This document shows positions 43,775 through 53,278 of a stretch of DNA of 64,000 nucleotides, piece after piece (position 1 is the stretch's first letter; every line of letters begins with the position of its first letter). Origin of the DNA: Acetobacteraceae bacterium (lineage in GTDB: Bacteria > Pseudomonadota > Alphaproteobacteria > Acetobacterales > Acetobacteraceae); NCBI GenBank assembly GCA_027451405.1, contig DAIDJM010000033.1, positions 1 to 64,000 on the forward strand, given 5' to 3'. Both the position numbers and the translations under genes were made by a program. The notes under the pieces were generated by a model. That model saw only the letters and a program-made list of their open reading frames with translations. It searched no databases and was not told the DNA's origin.

Positions 43775-44749
43775 ATGCAGCTCGGCATCGTCGGACTTGG
43801 CCGGATGGGCGGCAACATCGCGCTTCGCCTCATGCGCGACGGCCACACGACTGCGGTCTATGACCGCAGCGCGGAGGCAGTGCAGCGAGTCGCAAAGGAC
43901 GGCGCCACCGCCGCCCGCGATCTGTCGCATCTCGTCACGCTGCTCGAGAAGCCTCGCGCCGTCTGGGTCATGCTGCCGGCCGGCGAGATCACCGAGCAGA
44001 CAATCGACGCGCTCTCGAATATCCTCGAGCCCGGCGACACGATCATTGACGGCGGCAATACCTTCTACAAGGACGATATCCGCCGCGCGAAACGCCTCGC
44101 CGCCAAGACGATTCACTATATCGACGTCGGAACCTCCGGCGGCGTCTGGGGTCTCGAGCGCGGCTATTGCATGATGATCGGTGGCCCGGCCGAGCAGGTG
44201 CAGCGCCTCGATCCGATCTTCCGCACGCTCGCGCCCGGCATCGGCAACATCCTGCGCACCGAGGAGCGCAAAGGCGGCGACCCGAGGCCTGAACAGGGCT
44301 ACATGTATTGCGGCCCCGCCGGCGCCGGCCATTTCGTGAAAATGGTGCATAATGGGATCGAATATGGCCTGATGCAGGCTTATGCCGAGGGGTTCGACGT
44401 GTTGCAGGCCAAAGCCTCGACCGAGTTGCCCGAGGATGAGCGCTACACGCTCGATGTCGCCGACATCGCGGAAGTCTGGCGCCGCGGGAGCGTGATTTCC
44501 TCCTGGCTGCTTGATCTCACCGCCTCCGCGCTCGCCGAGAACAAGACGCTGACCGATTTCACCGGACACGTTGCCGATAGCGGGGAAGGGCGCTGGACCG
44601 TGGAAGCCGCGATCGAGGAAGCGGTCCCCGTCCCGGTGCTCTCGACCGCGCTCTACGCACGCTTCCGGTCGCGTTCCGGCAACACGTTCGGGGAAAAGCT
44701 TCTCTCCGCCATGCGCAACAAATTCGGTGGCCATATCGAACCGCGCTGA
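43775..44749 (+). CDS. gnd: 6-phosphogluconate dehydrogenase, decarboxylating (short NAD type)
   Basis: 324 residues, the short class (YqeC-like), as opposed to the ~470-residue form. N-terminal [18 protein letters not shown] for NAD(P), [28 protein letters not shown], and [21 protein letters not shown] with the catalytic Lys. Short-form enzymes are often NAD-preferring. AAGGGGGG precedes the ATG. Confidence 0.92.
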   Translation: MQLGIVGLGRMGGNIALRLMRDGHTTAVYDRSAEAVQRVAKDGATAARDLSHLVTLLEKPRAVWVMLPAGEITEQTIDALSNILEPGDTIIDGGNTFYKDDIRRAKRLAAKTIHYIDVGTSGGVWGLERGYCMMIGGPAEQVQRLDPIFRTLAPGIGNILRTEERKGGDPRPEQGYMYCGPAGAGHFVKMVHNGIEYGLMQAYAEGFDVLQAKASTELPEDERYTLDVADIAEVWRRGSVISSWLLDLTASALAENKTLTDFTGHVADSGEGRWTVEAAIEEAVPVPVLSTALYARFRSRSGNTFGEKLLSAMRNKFGGHIEPR

Positions 44750-44755
44750 CACCCC

Positions 44756-45553
44756 GTGCTGCGGCTGCTCGTCTCGGATATCGACGGTACGCTTGTCACC
44801 CGCGACAAGCAGCTGACCCCGGCCACGCGCGAGGCGGCCGCGCGGCTGCAGCGGGCCGGGGTCGCGCTTGCGCTGACCAGCAGCCGCGCCCCGCCCGGCG
44901 TCGCCTATTTCGCCGATGCGCTCGGGCTCACCACGCCCCGCGCCGCCTTCAACAGCGGCTCGATTTTCGCGCCCGACGGCCGGGTCCTGCAATTCCTTGC
45001 CGTGGACAGCGGGGCCTTACGCGAAGCGCTCGCCGAACTGGACGGCGTCGATTGCTGGCTGTTCACCAACACCGAATGGCTGTTGCGCGATCCGGGCGGG
45101 CCGTACGTCGAACACGAAGCGCAAGTCGGCAAGCTGGCATATCGGCAGGTTCCGGATTTCACCCCTTATCTCGGCGAGATCGGCAAACTGACCGCCGCCA
45201 GCCACGATGTCGCGCGTCTTGCAGAGGCCGAGCGCGTCCTGCAGGACCGGCTTGCCGGCCTCGCCGCGGTGCGCCGCAGCCAGGATTATTACCTCGACAT
45301 CACGCATCCCGACGCCACCAAAGGCGAGGCGGTCCGCCGCATCGCCGCGCTGCTCGACGTTCCGCTGAGCGAAACGGGCGCCATCGGCGACATGGCGAAT
45401 GACATTCCCATGTTCGAGGTGGCGGCGCACACGGTCGCGATGGGCAATGCGCCGCCGGCCGTGAAGGCGCGCGCGCAATTCGTGACGCAAAGCAACGAGG
45501 ACGATGGCTGGGCCCGCGCCATCGACGAATTCTTCCTCAAAGTCGCGGCCTGA
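44756..45553 (+). CDS. HAD superfamily hydrolase, Cof-type
   Basis: 265 residues from a GTG. Motif I is VSDIDGTLV, motif II-type LTSSRAP, and motif IV IGDMANDIPMFEVA, with the large C2 cap between; this is the Cof/YidA group. A sugar-phosphate phosphatase is the likely role given the neighbours gnd and pgl, but the substrate cannot be told. In related genomes zwf often occupies this part of the operon; here it is absent. Confidence 0.85.
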   Translation: MLRLLVSDIDGTLVTRDKQLTPATREAAARLQRAGVALALTSSRAPPGVAYFADALGLTTPRAAFNSGSIFAPDGRVLQFLAVDSGALREALAELDGVDCWLFTNTEWLLRDPGGPYVEHEAQVGKLAYRQVPDFTPYLGEIGKLTAASHDVARLAEAERVLQDRLAGLAAVRRSQDYYLDITHPDATKGEAVRRIAALLDVPLSETGAIGDMANDIPMFEVAAHTVAMGNAPPAVKARAQFVTQSNEDDGWARAIDEFFLKVAA

Positions 45554-45569
45554 GGACGGGAGAAACGCC

Positions 45570-46283
45570 ATGACCCCGCGCCGGATCGTCACGCTCGAGA
45601 CGCCGGAATTGCTTGCCCAGCACGTCGCCCGGTTCATCGCCGACGCGATCGCCGCCAAGCCGGATCGTTTTACGATCGCTTTGTCGGGCGGCTCCACCCC
45701 CAAGAGGCTCTACGAGATTCTCGCCGCCGCACCATTCGCGGATTCGATTCCCTGGGAACGCGTGCATCTCTTCTGGGGCGACGAACGGCTCGTGCCGCAC
45801 ACGAGCCCCGACAGCAATTACCGCATGACCTGCGAGGCGCTGCTCGATCACGTGCCGATTCCGGTCGCCAACATCCATCCGGTGCCGGAAGGCCTGGCAC
45901 CGGAGCAGGCCGCCCGGCAATACGAACAGGCGCTGAAAACCCATTACGGATCCGAAGCGCTGAACGCCGCCCGTCCGCTCTTCGACATCACGCTGCTCGG
46001 CCTAGGCGAGAACGGCCACACAGCCTCGCTCTTTCCGGATACGGCTTCGCTCGAGGAGACACGCGCGTGGGTTGTGCCTGTGATCGAGAACGTGCCGCAG
46101 CCCCGGCTCACCCTCACCTATCCGGCGATCGCCAGCAGCCGGACCGTTGCATTTCTCGTGGCAGGCGGCAACAAGGCCTCGGTGCTGCGGCGCGTTCTCG
46201 ACGGAGACCGCACGCAGCCCGCCGCCCGGGTCACCTCGGTCGGCGACCTGATCTGGTTTATCGATAAGGCGGCGGGGGGATGA
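45570..46283 (+). CDS. pgl: 6-phosphogluconolactonase
   Basis: 237 residues. RFTIALSGGSTPKRLYEIL, VHLFWGDERLVPHTSPDSNYRM and LLGLGENGHTASLFPD are the three diagnostic blocks. It hydrolyses 6-phosphogluconolactone. The ATG at 45570 is 17 bp after the HAD gene; its 3' end overlaps rpiA by 4 bp. Confidence 0.93.
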   Translation: MTPRRIVTLETPELLAQHVARFIADAIAAKPDRFTIALSGGSTPKRLYEILAAAPFADSIPWERVHLFWGDERLVPHTSPDSNYRMTCEALLDHVPIPVANIHPVPEGLAPEQAARQYEQALKTHYGSEALNAARPLFDITLLGLGENGHTASLFPDTASLEETRAWVVPVIENVPQPRLTLTYPAIASSRTVAFLVAGGNKASVLRRVLDGDRTQPAARVTSVGDLIWFIDKAAGG

Positions 46284-46966
46284 GCAAGGACGCACTGAAA
46301 AAAGAGGCTGCCGAACAGGCGGCCGCGATGGTCGAGGACGGCACCGTGGTCGGGCTCGGCACCGGCTCGACCGCCGCCTTCTTCATCGACGCGCTGATCC
46401 GCCGCGCCCGCGCCGGCCTCAAGATCGCCTGCATCCCGACCTCCGAGCGGAGTGCGGCGCAGGCCCGGGACGGCGGCCTTCATGTGGTCGGGTTCGACAC
46501 CCATCGCAGCATCGACCTCGCGGTGGACGGCGCCGACGAAATCAAGCGCGACACGCTCGACCTGACCAAAGGTCTCGGCGGCGCCCTGCTGCGCGAGAAG
46601 ATCGTCGCGGCTGCGGCCAAGCGCCTGGTCATCATCGCCGACGCGGAAAAGCTCGTGGACTGGCTCGGCGAGCGGACCGTCATACCGGTCGAGGTCGTCC
46701 GTTTCGGGTACGAAGTGACCGCCGACAAGCTCCGCCAGCATGCGGCCGACGTGAAAATCCGCGCCACGGCGACCGGTGAGATGTATGTGACCGATGGGGG
46801 CAACTACATCGCCGATTGCCACTTTCCGCACATTGCCGATGGCGGCGTGCTGGATCGCAAGCTGCAGATGATCCCAGGGGTGGTGGATACCGGCCTGTTC
46901 ATCGGCATGGCACAGCTGGCGCTCGTCGCCGACGAACACGGCGTCACCCGCTACAGCCCCCGATAG
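46280..46966 (+). CDS. rpiA: Ribose-5-phosphate isomerase A
   Basis: 228 residues. GLGTGSTAAFFIDAL (residues ~28-42), IPTSERSAAQA, DLAVDGADEIKRD, LTKGLGGALLREKIVA and DGGNYIADCHF are all present. It interconverts ribose-5-P and ribulose-5-P. ATGA overlap with pgl; last gene of the pentose-phosphate operon. Confidence 0.94.
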   Translation: MSKDALKKEAAEQAAAMVEDGTVVGLGTGSTAAFFIDALIRRARAGLKIACIPTSERSAAQARDGGLHVVGFDTHRSIDLAVDGADEIKRDTLDLTKGLGGALLREKIVAAAAKRLVIIADAEKLVDWLGERTVIPVEVVRFGYEVTADKLRQHAADVKIRATATGEMYVTDGGNYIADCHFPHIADGGVLDRKLQMIPGVVDTGLFIGMAQLALVADEHGVTRYSPR

Positions 46967-47001
46967 CGCGAGAGGGGCGCAAGCAGACGAGGCCCCTCCG
47001 T

Positions 47002-47592
47002 TCAGCTTTCCAGTTCGCTATCCCAATAGAGATAATCCCGCCAACTCGCATGGAGGTAGTTGGGCGGGAAGGCGCGCCCGTTTTCCTGCAATTCCCAGGT
47101 GGAGGGTTGGGCGGGCTTCATGCGCGGATACATGCGGCATTCGCGCGGCAATTTGCTTCCCTTTCGCAAATTGCAGCTGCCGCAGGCGGTGACGACATTG
47201 TCCCAGGTGGTGCGGCCGCCGCGGGAGCGAGGGATCACGTGATCGAAGGTGAGTTCCTGGGTCGGCAGGCGGGACGCGCAATATTGGCAGGTGAAGCCGT
47301 CGCGCAGGAACACGTTGAAGCGCGTGAAGGCCGGCTTGCGGGCCGAGGGAATGTAATCCTTGAGCGCGATCACGCTTGGCAGCCGCATGGCCTGGCTCGG
47401 CGAATGCACTTCGATATCGTATTCGGAGAGCACCGAAACGCGGTCGAGGAACACGGCCTTGACGGCGTCCTGCCAGGACCAGACGGACAGGGGGAAGTAA
47501 GACAGCGGACGGAAATCCGCGTTCAAGACAAGGGCTGGAAAATGTTGTCCGCCGTCAGGCAACAAACACGCTCCTGCTGTCACGGCGAGCAA
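47002..47592 (-). CDS. HNH endonuclease
   Basis: 196 residues from a TTG at 47592; nearby TTG codons (47565, 47562) are alternatives because the conserved part begins at FPALVLNADFRPLSYFPLSV. The HNH motif is CQYC, then LTFDHVIPRSRGGRTTWDNV and CGSCNLRKGSK. This protein is a standard chromosomal gene of alphaproteobacteria with unproven function, distinct from the lower-GC HNH gene at 9847. It converges with rpiA. Confidence 0.85.
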   Translation of the reverse strand: MLAVTAGACLLPDGGQHFPALVLNADFRPLSYFPLSVWSWQDAVKAVFLDRVSVLSEYDIEVHSPSQAMRLPSVIALKDYIPSARKPAFTRFNVFLRDGFTCQYCASRLPTQELTFDHVIPRSRGGRTTWDNVVTACGSCNLRKGSKLPRECRMYPRMKPAQPSTWELQENGRAFPPNYLHASWRDYLYWDSELES

Positions 47593-47734
47593 TCATCGCA
47601 GGTATTCGCTGCGATGCCCCGTGTTGGAGCGTTCAAGCCCGCACACGGATATTGTGCGCCGCCAAAGAACCGCGCCCTTATGACAAATGCCCCCCCGCGC
47701 CGCAAGGCGCCGCCACAAGATTCACAAGCCTGTC

Positions 47735-48580
47735 ATGCCGGCTGACGCCGGCACCATCACACGGTTCGCACCGAGCCCGACCGGTCCGCTCCATCTCGGC
47801 CATGCGTTCGCGGCGCGTTTCGCCTGGGAAAGAGCCCGCGCCGGCGCTGGGCGTTTCCTTATCCGCATCGAGGATATCGATGCCGGCCGCTGCCGTCCCG
47901 AATACGCCGAGGCCGCGCTGGCCGATCTCGCGTGGCTCGGCTTCCCATCCGAAGGCGAGATTCTCGTCCAATCGGCGCGCCTGCCGCACTATGCTGCCGC
48001 TTTGGCCCGGCTCCGCGAGGCGGGGCTGCTCTACCCCTGCTTCTGCAGTCGCGCCGATGTGCAGCGCGAGATCGCCGGCGCCGCGGCGGCGCCGCACGGA
48101 CCCGACGGTTCGCCCCGCTACCCCGGCACCTGCCGCGCGCTGGCGGCAGGAGAACGGCAGGCCCGGCTCGACGCGGGCCTGCCCCATAGCTGGCGGCTCG
48201 ATATGGCGGCCGCGCTCCGCCGCGTGCCCCCCCTCACCTACCGTGAGGCAGGCGAGCGGCACCTCGCCGATCCGTCCGGCTTCGGCGATGTCGTGCTGGG
48301 CCGCCGGGACGCGCCGGCGAGCTATCACCTTTGCGCCACGCTCGATGACGCGGCCCAGGGGGTCACGCTCGTGACCCGCGGGGAAGATCTCCGGCCGGCT
48401 GCCTCGCTGCACCGGCTGCTGCAGGCGCTGCTGGGCTGGCCCGAGCCGGAATATGCCCATCACCCGCTGATTTGCGGGCTCGACGGTGCGCGGCTGTCGA
48501 AACGGAATGGTGCCGTGGCGATTGCGGCGCTGCGGGAAGCCGGCTTCACGCCCGGGCAGGTGCTGGCACGAGCCGGGTAG
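47735..48580 (+). CDS. gluQ: Glutamyl-Q tRNA(Asp) synthetase
   Basis: 281 residues: TRFAPSPTGPLHLGHAFAA with the HIGH-like signature, RIEDIDAGRCRPEYA, zinc-site Cys in PCFCSRADV and YPGTCR, and LSKRNGAVA as the KMSKS-like loop. There is no anticodon-binding domain, as expected. It attaches Glu to queuosine in tRNA-Asp; queE lies 11 kb upstream. ATG at 47735 fits the family start. Confidence 0.92.
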   Translation: MPADAGTITRFAPSPTGPLHLGHAFAARFAWERARAGAGRFLIRIEDIDAGRCRPEYAEAALADLAWLGFPSEGEILVQSARLPHYAAALARLREAGLLYPCFCSRADVQREIAGAAAAPHGPDGSPRYPGTCRALAAGERQARLDAGLPHSWRLDMAAALRRVPPLTYREAGERHLADPSGFGDVVLGRRDAPASYHLCATLDDAAQGVTLVTRGEDLRPAASLHRLLQALLGWPEPEYAHHPLICGLDGARLSKRNGAVAIAALREAGFTPGQVLARAG

Positions 48581-48587
48581 GGATGGC

Positions 48588-48683
48588 CTCCGGCGGGCAG
48601 AGGCTCCGCCTCTGCACTCCGCTGGGGCCGAAAGGCCCCAGACCCCGTCAGGCCTGAGAGCCCGTCAGGCCCCAGACCCCGTC
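48588..48683 (-). repeat. Dispersed GC-rich double-hairpin repeat, inverted copy with a duplicated 3' part
   Basis: GCCTCCGGCGGGCAGAGGC, then CTGGGGCC-GAAA-GGCCCCAG-ACCCCGTCAGG on the plus strand, followed by a second partial GGCCCCAGACCCCGTC. It lies between convergent gluQ and the TonB-domain lipoprotein gene. Confidence 0.72.
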
Positions 48684-48746
48684 ACTTCAGAAAATCGCCT
48701 CAGCCCGAACGGCACGCTTCAACCGGCGCTTCGAGCGCGCGCATCG

Positions 48747-49217
48747 TCAGCGCCGCAGCACCGTCTGCGTCGTGACGCGACGATGCCGGATCGTCACCGT
48801 GATGGCGAAATCGCGTCCTGAGTCCCCATGCCGTACGCGCGGTGCGTAAATGTTGCGGATCACATAAGCGAGTGCGGCCGCACCGACGCCGCTGCCGCGC
48901 GGGTGCTCGAGCACAATCGACGGGGCGACCGGGCGGCCTTCGCCATCGAGCGCGAATGTGACGATCGCGCAGCCGTCCCGGCTGCGCGGCAGCAGCGTCG
49001 GGTAATGGCGGACGAGGCGCACGCCACGATAGCGCGCGGCGGACGGCCGACCGCACCGATCGGCTGGTGGGATTGGGTGCGGCGGGAGAGTCACCGGTGC
49101 TGGAGGCGGCGGTGCAGCCGGGGCGCGCGATGGCGGTTGTGGAGGCGGCGGCATGCAGCCCGCGAGCGCGAGCGCCGTCGTGATGGCCAGCCACCAGAGG
49201 GTGCGCGCTCTCCTCAC
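48747..49217 (-). CDS. TonB C-terminal domain lipoprotein
   Basis: 156 residues from a GTG at 49217. A lipoprotein signal peptide ends at the lipobox LALAGC. A Pro-rich stretch follows, then a TonB C-terminal-like domain (VRHYPTLLPRSRDGCAIVTFALDGEGRP, YVIRNIYAPRV). It probably faces the periplasm; no ExbBD genes are near. The upstream start is uncertain because no ATG or clear ribosome site is seen. Confidence 0.65.
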   Translation of the reverse strand: MRRARTLWWLAITTALALAGCMPPPPQPPSRAPAAPPPPAPVTLPPHPIPPADRCGRPSAARYRGVRLVRHYPTLLPRSRDGCAIVTFALDGEGRPVAPSIVLEHPRGSGVGAAALAYVIRNIYAPRVRHGDSGRDFAITVTIRHRRVTTQTVLRR

Positions 49218-49275
49218 GGGCGCGGAGTATGGCGAAATTTCGGGATGCAGGAAAAATAGGGCCCGATCGGGGCCC

Positions 49276-50082
49276 TCAGGCGCCGTAAGCGACGAAATGC
49301 GGGTTTCGATAGGCCGGCTTGCCGTAGCGGAACGGTGCGCCGTCGAGCGTCTCCACGCGACCGCCGGCGGCGGCGAGCACGGCCTGACCGGCGGCGATGT
49401 CCCATTCCATGGTGGTGCCGAGGCGCGGGTAGAGGTCGGCTTCGCCGCGGGCGATGAGGCAGAGTTTGAGCGAGCTGCCGGCGGCGCGGAAGGCGGCGAC
49501 GCGACGGCCGGCGAGGAACCCGTCCATTGCGGTCGCATCGCCGTGGCTGCGTGAGCCGACGACGGTGAGACCTTCCGGCGGCACATCGCGCACGCGGATC
49601 GGACGCGTGCCGGCGCTATCGGTGAGTGTTGCGGTTCCGGAACCGGCGGCCTCGTAAGTCTCGCCGAGCGCGGGTGCCACGACGATGCCGAGAACCGGCA
49701 CGCCGCTCTCGATCAGCGCGATATTGACCGTGAACTCACCGTTGCCGGAGAGGAACTCCTTGGTCCCGTCGAGCGGATCGACGAGCCAGAAGCGCGTGCC
49801 GGCGACCTCGGGTGTCAAGCCCTTCGCGGCGGCTTCCTCGGAGACCACCGGAATGTCGGGCGTGAGCCGGTCGAGCGCGGCGAGGATCACCGCCTCCGCC
49901 GCCTCGTCGGCAGCCGTCACCGGGCTGCCGTCATCCTTCACCGAGGCCGTCGCCTTACCGTAATATTGAAGCGTGGCGGCGGCGGCCTCCGCGGCGACCG
50001 GCCGGAGCGCTGCGAGCAGCGCCGGCAGGTCGAGCGTGTCGAGCGTCGTGCTCACAGCGCGCGGCTCAGGAAACGTGCTCAC
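49276..50082 (-). CDS. cysQ: 3'(2'),5'-bisphosphate nucleotidase
   Basis: 268 residues from the GTG at 50082, which overlaps the cysNC stop; a second GTG at 50055 lies in the duplicated segment and gives 259. The inositol-monophosphatase-family metal motifs are [21 protein letters not shown] and [12 protein letters not shown]. It hydrolyses PAP left from sulfate activation, fitting its place after cysNC. Confidence 0.9.
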   Translation of the reverse strand: MSTFPEPRAVSTTLDTLDLPALLAALRPVAAEAAAATLQYYGKATASVKDDGSPVTAADEAAEAVILAALDRLTPDIPVVSEEAAAKGLTPEVAGTRFWLVDPLDGTKEFLSGNGEFTVNIALIESGVPVLGIVVAPALGETYEAAGSGTATLTDSAGTRPIRVRDVPPEGLTVVGSRSHGDATAMDGFLAGRRVAAFRAAGSSLKLCLIARGEADLYPRLGTTMEWDIAAGQAVLAAAGGRVETLDGAPFRYGKPAYRNPHFVAYGA

Positions 50083-50101
50083 AGCGCGCGGCTCAGGAAA
50101 C
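50048..50101 (-). repeat. 27-bp tandem duplication at the cysNC/cysQ junction
   Basis: Two perfect back-to-back copies (50048-50074 and 50075-50101). Each carries the CysNC C-terminal codons with the TGA and the GTG start of cysQ. The length is nine codons, so both genes remain in frame. Confidence 0.92.
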
Positions 50102-51986
50102 CAAGCGACTCGAGCCGCTCGACGATGGCTTCCGCGGCCTGCTCGGCGGTGAACTTGGTCGTGTCGATATGCAACTCGGGATTTTCCGGAGCCTCATAGG
50201 GACTGTCGATGCCGGTGAAATGCTTGATCTCGCCGCGCCGCGCTTTTTTGTACAGCCCCTTGGGGTCGCGCTTTTCGACGACCGCGAGCGGCGCGTCGAC
50301 ATGGACCTCGAGGAACTTGCCGGAGGGCACGAGCTCGCGCGCCATGCGCCGCTCCGAACGGAACGGCGAGATGAAGCTGACCAGCACGATCAGCCCGGCA
50401 TCAGTCATGAGCTTGCTGACCTCGGCGACCCGGCGGATGTTCTCGACGCGATCGGTATCGGTGAAGCCGAGATCGCGGTTGAGGCCATGGCGCACATTGT
50501 CGCCGTCCAGCATGGTGGTGTGGCGGCCCATTGCGAACAGGCGCTTCTCGACCAGGTTCGCAATGGTCGATTTCCCGGCGCCGGAGAGGCCGGTGAACCA
50601 GAGCACACAGGCCTGTTGCCCCTTCATCTCCGCGCGCGAGACGGGGGTCACGTCGACTGCCTGCCAATGGATGTTCTGCGCACGGCGCAACGCGAAATGG
50701 ATCAGCCCGGCACCGACCGTCTCGTTGGTGATGCGGTCGATCAGAATGAAGCCACCGGTGTCGCGATTCTGTTCGTAGGAATCGAATGCCACCGGCTGAT
50801 CGACGCTGACATTGCAGACCGCGATCTCGTTCAAATCGAGCTGCTTGCCGGGCACGTGCTCGAGCGTATTGACATTGACCTTGTATTTGAGCGCGGTCAC
50901 CGAGGCCGGCACGGTCTTGGTGCCGAGCTTCAGTAAATAGGTGCGGCCTGGCAACAGCGGGTTGTCGCTCATCCAGATCAGCGTCACTTCGAACTGATCG
51001 GAGACCTCGGCCGGGCTTTCGGCCCCGCAGATCACGTCGCCGCGCGAGCAGTCGATCTCGTCCTCGAGCGTCACCGTGACCGACTGGCCCGCGGTGGCGT
51101 AGGGCAGGTCGCTGTCGATCAGCACGCGCGCCACCCGGCTGGTGCGCGCCGAGGGCATGATTTTGACGAGGTCGCCGGGATGCACGGTGCCGGCCGCGAC
51201 GAGGCCGGAGAAGCCGCGGAAATCGAGATTGGGCCGGTTCACCCACTGCACCGGCAGCCGGAAGGGTGCGGTGTTCGAGCCCTGCGCCACCTCGATCGTT
51301 TCGAGATGGTGCATCAGCGTGGGACCGCGATACCAGGGCATGTTGCCCGAGGCTTCGGTGATGTTGTCGCCGAGCAGGGCCGACATCGGGATCGGCACGA
51401 TATGCTCGATCGCCAGCGCCGAGGCGAAGGCCGCGTAATCGGCGAGGATGCGGTCGAACACGTCCTTGCTGTAATTGACCAGATCCATCTTGTTGATGGC
51501 GAGCACCACGTTCTTGATGCCGATCAGCGACACGAGATAGCTGTGGCGCTTGGTCTGGGTCAGGACGCCGCGGCGCGCATCGATCAGGATCACGGCGAGA
51601 TCGGCGGTCGAGGCACCCGTGATCATGTTGCGGGTGTATTGCTCGTGGCCCGGCGTGTCGGCGACGATGAATTTGCGCTTGTCGGTCGAGAAGAAACGGT
51701 AGGCGACATCGATCGTGATGCCCTGCTCGCGCTCGGCGGCGAGTCCGTCCACCAGCAGCGCGAAATCGATGTTTTGGCCTTGCGTGCCCATCTTCTTCGA
51801 GTCGGCCTCGAGCGCTGCGAGCTGATCCTCGAAGATCATCTTGCTGTCGTAGAGCAGCCGGCCGATCAGCGTGGATTTGCCGTCATCCACGCTGCCGCAG
51901 GTGATGAAGCGGAGCAGCCCTTTGGTCTCGTGCTGCTTGAGATACGCGCCGATATCGGTCGCGATCAGATCGGAGACGTGGGCCAT
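50079..51986 (-). CDS. cysNC: Bifunctional sulfate adenylyltransferase subunit 1 / adenylylsulfate kinase
   Basis: 635 residues. The N-terminal EF-Tu-like GTPase has the P-loop [20 protein letters not shown] and NKMDLV (~1-430). The C-terminal APS kinase has P-loop [11 protein letters not shown], then [15 protein letters not shown] and [21 protein letters not shown]. It makes PAPS from sulfate and ATP with CysD. The start overlaps the cysD stop by one base. Confidence 0.95.
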   Translation of the reverse strand: MAHVSDLIATDIGAYLKQHETKGLLRFITCGSVDDGKSTLIGRLLYDSKMIFEDQLAALEADSKKMGTQGQNIDFALLVDGLAAEREQGITIDVAYRFFSTDKRKFIVADTPGHEQYTRNMITGASTADLAVILIDARRGVLTQTKRHSYLVSLIGIKNVVLAINKMDLVNYSKDVFDRILADYAAFASALAIEHIVPIPMSALLGDNITEASGNMPWYRGPTLMHHLETIEVAQGSNTAPFRLPVQWVNRPNLDFRGFSGLVAAGTVHPGDLVKIMPSARTSRVARVLIDSDLPYATAGQSVTVTLEDEIDCSRGDVICGAESPAEVSDQFEVTLIWMSDNPLLPGRTYLLKLGTKTVPASVTALKYKVNVNTLEHVPGKQLDLNEIAVCNVSVDQPVAFDSYEQNRDTGGFILIDRITNETVGAGLIHFALRRAQNIHWQAVDVTPVSRAEMKGQQACVLWFTGLSGAGKSTIANLVEKRLFAMGRHTTMLDGDNVRHGLNRDLGFTDTDRVENIRRVAEVSKLMTDAGLIVLVSFISPFRSERRMARELVPSGKFLEVHVDAPLAVVEKRDPKGLYKKARRGEIKHFTGIDSPYEAPENPELHIDTTKFTAEQAAEAIVERLESLGFLSRAL

Positions 51987-53107
51987 CAGAAATACCCCTC
52001 CTGCTTTTTCTTCTCCATGCTCGCGGCCTGATCGTGATCGATCGCGCGGCCCTGACGCTCGGAGGTGGTGGTGAGCAGCATCTCCTGGATGATCTCCGGG
52101 AGCGTGGCCGCACGGCTGATCGTGGCGCCCGTCAGCGGGTAGCAGCCGAGCGTGCGGAACCGGATATGCTCGGTGCGCGGCTGCTGGCCTGCCGGAATGC
52201 GCATCCGCTCGTCATCGACCATGATGACCATGCCGTTGTAGTCGACCACCGGACGCGGGGCCGAGAAATAGAGCGGCACGATCGGGATGTTCTCGAGATG
52301 GATGTATTGCCAGATATCGAGCTCGGTCCAGTTCGACAGCGGGAAGGCGCGGATGCTTTCGCCCTTCGCCTTGCGCGCGTTGTAGAGCCGCCAGAGTTCG
52401 GGACGCTGATTCTTCGGATCCCAGCGATGCTGCGCCGTGCGGAACGAGAAGATCCGCTCCTTGGCGCGGCTCTTCTCCTCGTCGCGCCGCGCGCCGCCGA
52501 AAGCGGCATCGAACCCGTAATGGGTGAGCGCCGCCTTCAGCGCATCGGTCTTCATGACGTCGGTGTAGTTCGGATGGTCGAACGGGTTGAAACCCTGCTT
52601 GATGCCGTCATGATTGATCCACTCGAGCAGCGTGAGCCCGTTCTCGCGCACGAGGCGATCGCGGAATTCGATCATCTCGCGGAACTTCCACGTCGTGTTC
52701 ACGTGCATCAGCGGAAAGGGCGGCCGCCCCGGCGCGAAGGCCTTCATGGCCAGGTGCAGCATGACCGAACTGTCTTTGCCGATCGAATAGAGCATCACCG
52801 GGTTCTCGGCCTCGGCGACCACCTCCCGCATGATGTGGATGCTCTCGGCCTCGAGCCGCTGCAGGTGGGTCAGCTGGGCCACCGGGATCTGCGTTACCGA
52901 ATCGAGCATGTCTCTCCCCCACAGATCGGGCCGCAGCCGATGGCGCGGAATCCCGGTCACGGCCGACACCTTCGCGACGAGATCGGCCGGGATCTCGCGC
53001 TCGCCGTTCACCCACTGGCTCACGGCTCCCTCCGAGCGCCCGACGGCCTCGGCAATGTCGCGCTGCCGGACCCCGGCGGCGCGGAAAAGCGGTTTCAGGT
53101 CAGCCAC
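51986..53107 (-). CDS. cysD: Sulfate adenylyltransferase subunit 2 with N-terminal helix-turn-helix domain
   Basis: 373 residues from a GTG at 53107 with an AAAGG site six bases upstream. Residues 1-65 are a Cro/CI (YdaS-like) helix-turn-helix ([19 protein letters not shown], then [12 protein letters not shown]). Residues ~72-373 are a complete CysD with the ATP-pyrophosphatase loop [24 protein letters not shown] and [10 protein letters not shown]. An internal ATG at 52909 with a GGGGAG site four bases upstream could also make a 307-residue normal CysD. The normal family length is about 300, so the N-terminus is an addition. A nested palindrome lies upstream at 53115-53166. It forms an operon with cysNC and cysQ. 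Confidence 0.88.
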   Translation of the reverse strand: MADLKPLFRAAGVRQRDIAEAVGRSEGAVSQWVNGEREIPADLVAKVSAVTGIPRHRLRPDLWGRDMLDSVTQIPVAQLTHLQRLEAESIHIMREVVAEAENPVMLYSIGKDSSVMLHLAMKAFAPGRPPFPLMHVNTTWKFREMIEFRDRLVRENGLTLLEWINHDGIKQGFNPFDHPNYTDVMKTDALKAALTHYGFDAAFGGARRDEEKSRAKERIFSFRTAQHRWDPKNQRPELWRLYNARKAKGESIRAFPLSNWTELDIWQYIHLENIPIVPLYFSAPRPVVDYNGMVIMVDDERMRIPAGQQPRTEHIRFRTLGCYPLTGATISRAATLPEIIQEMLLTTTSERQGRAIDHDQAASMEKKKQEGYF

Positions 53108-53114
53108 AAAGCGC

Positions 53115-53166
53115 CTTTAGGTGAACGAAAGTTTTCGCGCAAGCGAAAAGTTTAGGAGCACTAAAG
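53115..53166. promoter_or_regulatory. 52-bp nested palindrome upstream of HTH-cysD
   Basis: Outer arms CTTTAG (53115-53120) and CTAAAG (53161-53166), and inner arms TTTTCGC (53132-53138) and GCGAAAA (53143-53149), share one centre at 53140.5. Direct TTTAGGTG / TTTAGGAG copies and a CGAAAGTTTTCG palindrome add further half-sites. It lies eight bases upstream of the start codon of the gene encoding a helix-turn-helix domain and ~110 bp from divergent ftsX. Confidence 0.7.
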
Positions 53167-53278
53167 TCCTGGGCGGCTGGCCGGGAGGAAGAAGAACGCA
53201 TCGATCATCGCTCGCCTGTTGACGTGTCCGGGCCGGCCGCCATGCTCCGCCGGCGGGATCGCAGGAAAGCAGGAAATC

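Noticed and set aside
53111-53170. Palindrome as a simple terminator for an upstream gene
   Set aside because: Both flanking genes start here and point away, so no transcript needs ending; an operator is the better reading.
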